From Atopsyche davidsoni (lineage: Eukaryota > Arthropoda > Insecta > Trichoptera > Hydrobiosidae): a stretch of 64,000 nucleotides of DNA. Below are positions 59,915 through 64,000 of this stretch, in pieces. Position numbers and translations under genes: made by a program. The DNA is taken from positions 10,377,501 to 10,441,500 of the forward strand of contig JAILWY010000003.1 in NCBI GenBank assembly GCA_022113835.1, read 5' to 3'. Below the pieces are notes generated by a model. The model did not search any database, was not told the origin of the DNA, and saw nothing but the letters and a program-made list of their open reading frames with translations. The number at the start of each line of letters is the position of its first letter. The first letter of the stretch is position 1.

Positions 59915-62470
59915 TTCTTTGTGCATTTTGACCAAGACTTTCTCAACCCAATAAACCCACATTATTATATACAGACTAGTAAACGATGTATTGTGTTTTT
60001 TTTTTATGTATGGGTGCTCTTTCTCCTGTCTCATCTTTTAAACAATTATCTTATTTTTATATATTTTTTTAATTACTTTTGAAGAAGCACGCATGATAAA
60101 TATTTAAAAAATCCACCACCCACACAGGAGGGTGCTGGTTAATTCGGCGTCTAATGTACGCTCGCATGCCAGAGCGCCGTCTCTCAGCCGGTCTAAACTC
60201 CGTCGAATTTATCTCCCATATCTTCTTTATACACCCCCTGCAGCCTCCGGGTACTTGGCGCGGCTCCGAGGTCGGGAGGAAGCCTCGAGATCTTTATTAT
60301 ATTGCTTTACCTCTTCCGTAAACTACCTGCTGATTTTTTCTGCTCCCCTAATAGATTGCGGCGGATCCTTTCTTGTTGAATACCTTTTCTTTGTGCATTT
60401 TCTTGCGAGGGTACAAGTGCTTACTTGTTCGTAGGTTTTTTTTTAGTTATTTCCAATATAAAGAAATATAAATTTAAGCAGAATAACAAGGAACCAACAC
60501 TATTTAACCACTGATTAATAATTTTTACTCCATAACACCTATACAACTAGCATGAGTAGCCAATTTCGGATTGTTCGTACTTTCGCCTCTCTTCAATTGG
60601 GTATTCACAATTGTTATTTTAATATGTAATAAAATAAATTGAACTTGTATATCATGCATAAGGTCAAAAAATAAATTATTATTTTGAAAATACTCATTAC
60701 AATTTAAACTAAATTATTGCATAATTTATGTTACCATAAGCTATGCATTTCCGAACTCATTTAATAATTCGCTAGAACTTAAATTTTTTTTTTAAAGAAA
60801 CCGAAATATATCTACATGAGTTATGTTAATAATCAAATATAAAATTTGGGATCGGAGTAAAGGTGTTCATATATAATTTTCCAAGGTAAATATTGCGATA
60901 GGTAATATTAAAATCGTTGTGATTCCAAGACGCGTGTGCCAGATATTAGATCCATTGCCATGAAATCAATAAAATATTAAACTGCAGATTCGAGCGTCTC
61001 CAGTTTCCCTAACTGCTGAATCTTTCGAAACAAGCCGGAGAACAATGAAGGAGAAGTGCTGATGAAGACGAGAAACTTCAATCCGAACCTCATCAGGTAC
61101 CACTCTGCGGTCGATGTGTGGAGGATTTTGATTGCTCTGTCACAGGTGATGTTTATTTATAATAAATAATATTATATTTTTATGGCGTATTCGAGTTCTA
61201 AATTTCTAACGAGAAAGACCGTCGATATCGCGAAAATGACTGGAGCGAATGGAAAATAATAATAAAATGCTCGACAATGACATAAAAAGAGCTTACTAGG
61301 GCCACGATTTCTTGACCTTCAGATTACTAAATGAAGATAAATTTGACAGACTATGATTTTTGTTTAAATGCAAAAACAAATATAATAATAAAATTTTTGG
61401 ATATGTATAAGATACGTAATATTAATGAGGAAGAACGTAAGTGGTATTGTTATATAGAATATTATTAATATTAATTTGTCAATGGTCAAAACAGTTGATA
61501 AAAATTATATGTTTTTTTTTAAATCTGTACTGATTTTATATTTTCTTTACACGACATTAAGTTTAACGGATACGTACGCGAGTGAAAGGATTTCCAGAAC
61601 TAAAAGGTTCCAATTCTACGCAACAAAAGGGATCCGAAAGAGAAATAAAAGTCAATAAATAGCCTATATAGCTCCGAGGCACTACGAAGGTGAGGGCGCT
61701 GAAAGGAAATAAGACAGAAGGACACGGGTATACTTTTTTCAGGAATACTCCAAAACTCTAAAACAGATAAATAATTCAAAGTGAAAGTTTATCTTCCCGA
61801 TCCTCAGATAAAATAAAATGACACTTTATAAACCGAAAATCAAATTCATAAATGTATTATAAAATATTTCAACCCTCAAAGAGATTTTTGTGCTGCCTTT
61901 AGTAATTGATATATATTATTTTAACCCTTTGAAACACTACCCATTGAAAAAATAAGCAACTCAAAATATTTTTTTACAATTTTTTTTTTTTAGAAAATTA
62001 ATTTTTAAACCTTTTTTTAATCTAAAATGAATAAAAGGATTTCCACTGCAATTTTCAGTGTAATTCGCTGCGTAGGCCGGAGTTGCGGGCCGGCGTGGAC
62101 AGCCGGGGAGGCTGTGGCGTTAAGTGATATCAGCATTTTCCATACTGAGGGGCGAGCAGACAATAGCCCCGAGGGCACATGTGCCGGGGTGGCTCGCCCA
62201 TCTTGCTGTACGCCACTGGCAGAAAACAAGGCCTGCCGAATACATCCTACTTTAATTTATAACAGCACTAACACTTTACTATATATTCACTCGACTAAAT
62301 GACCCGTGAAAATTATTGAATAATATAACGTGATACATGCAAATTTACTACACATAATCGTGTATTGTGTTATGAGATATTCGACCATCACACTGAGCAC
62401 ATACCGATCCAGTGTTCATGGTTTTTTAATGTGAAAATAATGTAACGAGTCCTCGGGTCCTTTTATACCG
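59915..62470. other. Intergenic DNA with GC-richer patches
   Basis: GC-richer stretches at 60.13-60.38, 60.99-61.15 and 62.04-62.24 kb; the remainder is AT-rich. The last reads GGCCGGAGTTGCGGGCCGGC and CCGAGGGCACATGTGCCGGGG. No supported gene or repeat family. Confidence 0.4.
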
Positions 62471-62479
62471 CAGTTTTAT

Positions 62480-62935
62480 ACTGTTAGGAAAATTCTGCAT
62501 GTTGCTACTGCCCAATAGTATTATTATATAATCCGTTCCTTACTTTCTCCGGCGTTTAGATCTGATACTCCTTCTGTAGTAGGCTGCAGGAACAATAGCA
62601 AAAGCCCACCTACCTCAACAAGGTGGACTTGGAATGATTGTGGAGGGATGTTCTCTGGAAGAACCTTTTCCAGGTGGGAAGCTCCTGCTATTGTTTTTGC
62701 AGCTTGCTGCAGTAGGAGTATCAGATCTAAACACCAGAGCTTTGCGAAGAAAGAATTATATAATAGTGCTATTGGGCAGCAGCAATACGCGGATTTATCC
62801 TTAGAATATATAACCCACTACACTATTTACCCTAAGAAAACCATGAATACTAGCTCAGCATAAGTGTATGTTCAGTGAGATGGTCGTCAACCTCCTTTGA
62901 GGAGAGGTACTCGAAGATGAATAAAATTATAAAAG
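62480..62935. repeat. Large fold-back of non-LTR retrotransposon tails
   Basis: Inverted arms: 62555-62605 and 62681-62731 (51 bp each, most positions matching; TTTAGATCTGATACTCC against GGAGTATCAGATCTAAA). They extend outward, less perfectly, to about 62480 and 62810 (CTGCCCAATAGTATTATTAT against ATAGTGCTATTGGGCAGCAG). The right arm continues on the plus strand into FSEMVVNLL, a stop, and a GGAGAGGTACTCGAAGATGAA tail, as in the 27.7 and 31.4 kb copies. Two tails sit head to head, probably by inverted insertion or rearrangement. Confidence 0.7.
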
Positions 62936-63179
62936 AACATACAAATGTCCATGCCATTTAGAAAACTAAGTTAATAAATATAAGCCAATATATGTTTATA
63001 TAATAATAATTACATTTTTTGCTCAAATATTTTCTGTTTCACCGCTGATTTATTATTTTTGCACGTTTTTTGTTTAATTCAATGAAATTTCAAAGCGTGA
63101 AAAATATAAATTTAAAATAACCCACACGTACTAATTTCACACAGCAACAATGCGGTCGGCTATAGAAATGGTCGAAATT

Positions 63180-63320
63180 AAAATGATTTAAAATCGGAGG
63201 CGGCGCAGTGGCGCCTCGGGCCGGCGCCCCCACCGGTAACTGCGTTTATTGCGCCGCCCCTGCGAATAATCAGACGACTATTGTTTTAGCTCTTTTGGAC
63301 ACCCTGTATAGCGCGCAGTC
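63180..63320. other. GC-rich block and lone transposon terminus
   Basis: 63197-63265 is very GC-rich (GGAGGCGGCGCAGTGGCGCC and CGGGCCGGCGCCCCCACC). At 63294-63310 TTTGGACACCCTGTATA looks like a single transposon end of the type closing the fold-back MITE at 20.88 kb (TTTGGACACACTTTGTATA). No partner end was seen. Confidence 0.35.
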
Positions 63321-63404
63321 CGCTGCGGGTGTACCAGAAGCAATCACGCATTTACACCATTTTATATGTGAATAAATAAAGAGTAAACAAATATATCCAA
63401 GATA

Positions 63405-64000
63405 CACCATACCTCGCTTTACGGCCTAGATACGTTCCACGAAACTTGGCCGCAAAGCGAAAAGCCGTATAACGAATCTATTATTCTAATACAAATTCAT
63501 ACAAATTCAATGGGATCGGTTCCAAATTTGTTAAATATGTAACACTCTTTACACATTCTGGCCATATTTTTTCCAAACATGGTTCATTGTTGTTAATTTT
63601 AATTCCTTCCATGATTCACTGATGCTGTCAACAGCATCCTTGATGTTATTGTTTTTCCAAAATGTTTCAATTGAAGCTTTACCATCGGTTTTCCTTATAA
63701 GTTGTCGGAAAGTTCGGCGTAGGTAATATGCCTTAAAAGTGGCTATTAGTTGGATCAGAGCTGTTGTATTTTTCGGAAGGTACTCAATCATGACATCTTC
63801 AGATAGCTCGGATAAATTAGTAGGATGACCTGGTGCATTATCCAAAATTAGCAAAGCCTTGTTGGTTAAGTTATTGTCTCGCAAATATTTTTTCACTTCT
63901 GTACAAAAGTGATTTTTGAACCAATCCTCAAAAGTAGCTTTAGTCATCCAGGCTTTCTTGTTGGACTTCCATATTTTTTGCAGTTATAGCGAAACATTTT
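63405..64000 (-). mobile_element. Tigger/pogo-like element, 3' part (runs off the window)
   Basis: The terminus ACCATACCTCGCTTTACGG after a TA (63403-63404) is typical of Tigger-like terminal repeats. An inner inverted echo (CGCTTTACGGC against GCCGTATAACG) follows. The transposase lies on the minus strand, so the 5' half of the element and the other terminus are beyond 64000. Confidence 0.7.
63549..64000 (-). pseudogene. Tigger/pogo-family transposase (DDE_1), C-terminal part, broken
   Basis: From the window edge the minus strand reads NVSL, a TAA stop, then LQKIWKSNKKAWMTKATFED, WFKNHFCTEVKKYL, KALLILDNAPGH, VMIEYLPKNTTALIQ, TFKAYYLRRTF, and ends at MNHVWKKYGQNV. This is the C-terminal half of the DDE_1 domain of Tigger-type transposases, with the second catalytic Asp in ILDNAPGH. 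After NTTALIQ the family normally has a PMDQG-type motif carrying the third catalytic acid. Here LIQ is followed by LIATFKAYY, so that motif is deleted. Together with the in-frame stop, this marks an inactive copy. Confidence 0.88.

Noticed and set aside
60985..61155. Exon-like stretch with a good donor (CACAG|GTGATG) and a short frame reading VPLCGRCVEDFDCSV
   Set aside because: A stop lies shortly upstream without a credible acceptor in between, other frames give unrelated peptides, and no partner exon was found.

Overview
The window is AT-rich nuclear DNA from an insect (arthropod at minimum). The evidence is two spliced genes encoding chitin-binding RR-1 cuticular proteins, arthropod core promoters (TATA box plus ATCAGT initiator), and remnants of mariner, piggyBac, Tigger/pogo, Helitron-like and non-LTR elements. 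The species cannot be named from the sequence. No rRNA gene, functional tRNA gene, CRISPR array or bacterial feature was seen.

Layout. 1-13.3 kb: no gene; AT-rich DNA with a Harbinger-like remnant (about 7.9-8.5 kb), a small palindromic element (12.65-12.81 kb) and a GC-richer patch at 11.26-11.55 kb. 13.3-18.3 kb: cuticular protein gene A, four exons, 318 aa, Tyr/Pro-repeat protein with an RR-1 domain, with two FTZ-F1-type motifs in its last intron. 18.3-34.2 kb: no gene; a non-LTR reverse transcriptase remnant, a fold-back MITE, a tRNA-like inverted duplication, a tRNA-derived SINE and a CpG-rich patch. 34.2-40.1 kb: cuticular protein gene B, same strand and same four-exon plan, 995 aa, with a very long Asn/Gln-rich exon 2. 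41.0-42.8 kb: a complete but internally deleted piggyBac element. 43-64 kb: no convincing gene. It contains an internally deleted mariner (44.7-45.3 kb), a Helitron-like fragment (48.1-48.6 kb), a TIR element with a tRNA-like core (53.0 and 54.35 kb), a mariner N-terminal relic (55.1 kb), an eight-unit array of about 197 bp derived from a non-LTR 3' end (58.25-59.9 kb), a fold-back of non-LTR tails (62.5-62.9 kb) and a broken Tigger transposase running off the end (63.4-64.0 kb). GC-rich, non-repetitive patches across 43-61 kb look like possible conserved non-coding elements.

How the genes relate. A and B are tandem paralogues. Both start Met-Gln-Leu in exon 1, use intron phases 0/2/2, and have an exon 3 of exactly 213 bp encoding the RR-1 domain (55 of 70 residues identical by direct comparison). 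Both have the TATA box 33 bp upstream of the initiator A. The flanking low-complexity exons have diverged strongly: YxPP repeats in A against N/Q-rich sequence in B. Both products should be secreted and bind chitin in cuticle. Motifs resembling FTZ-F1 and ecdysone-receptor sites fit moult-linked control, but that is inference.
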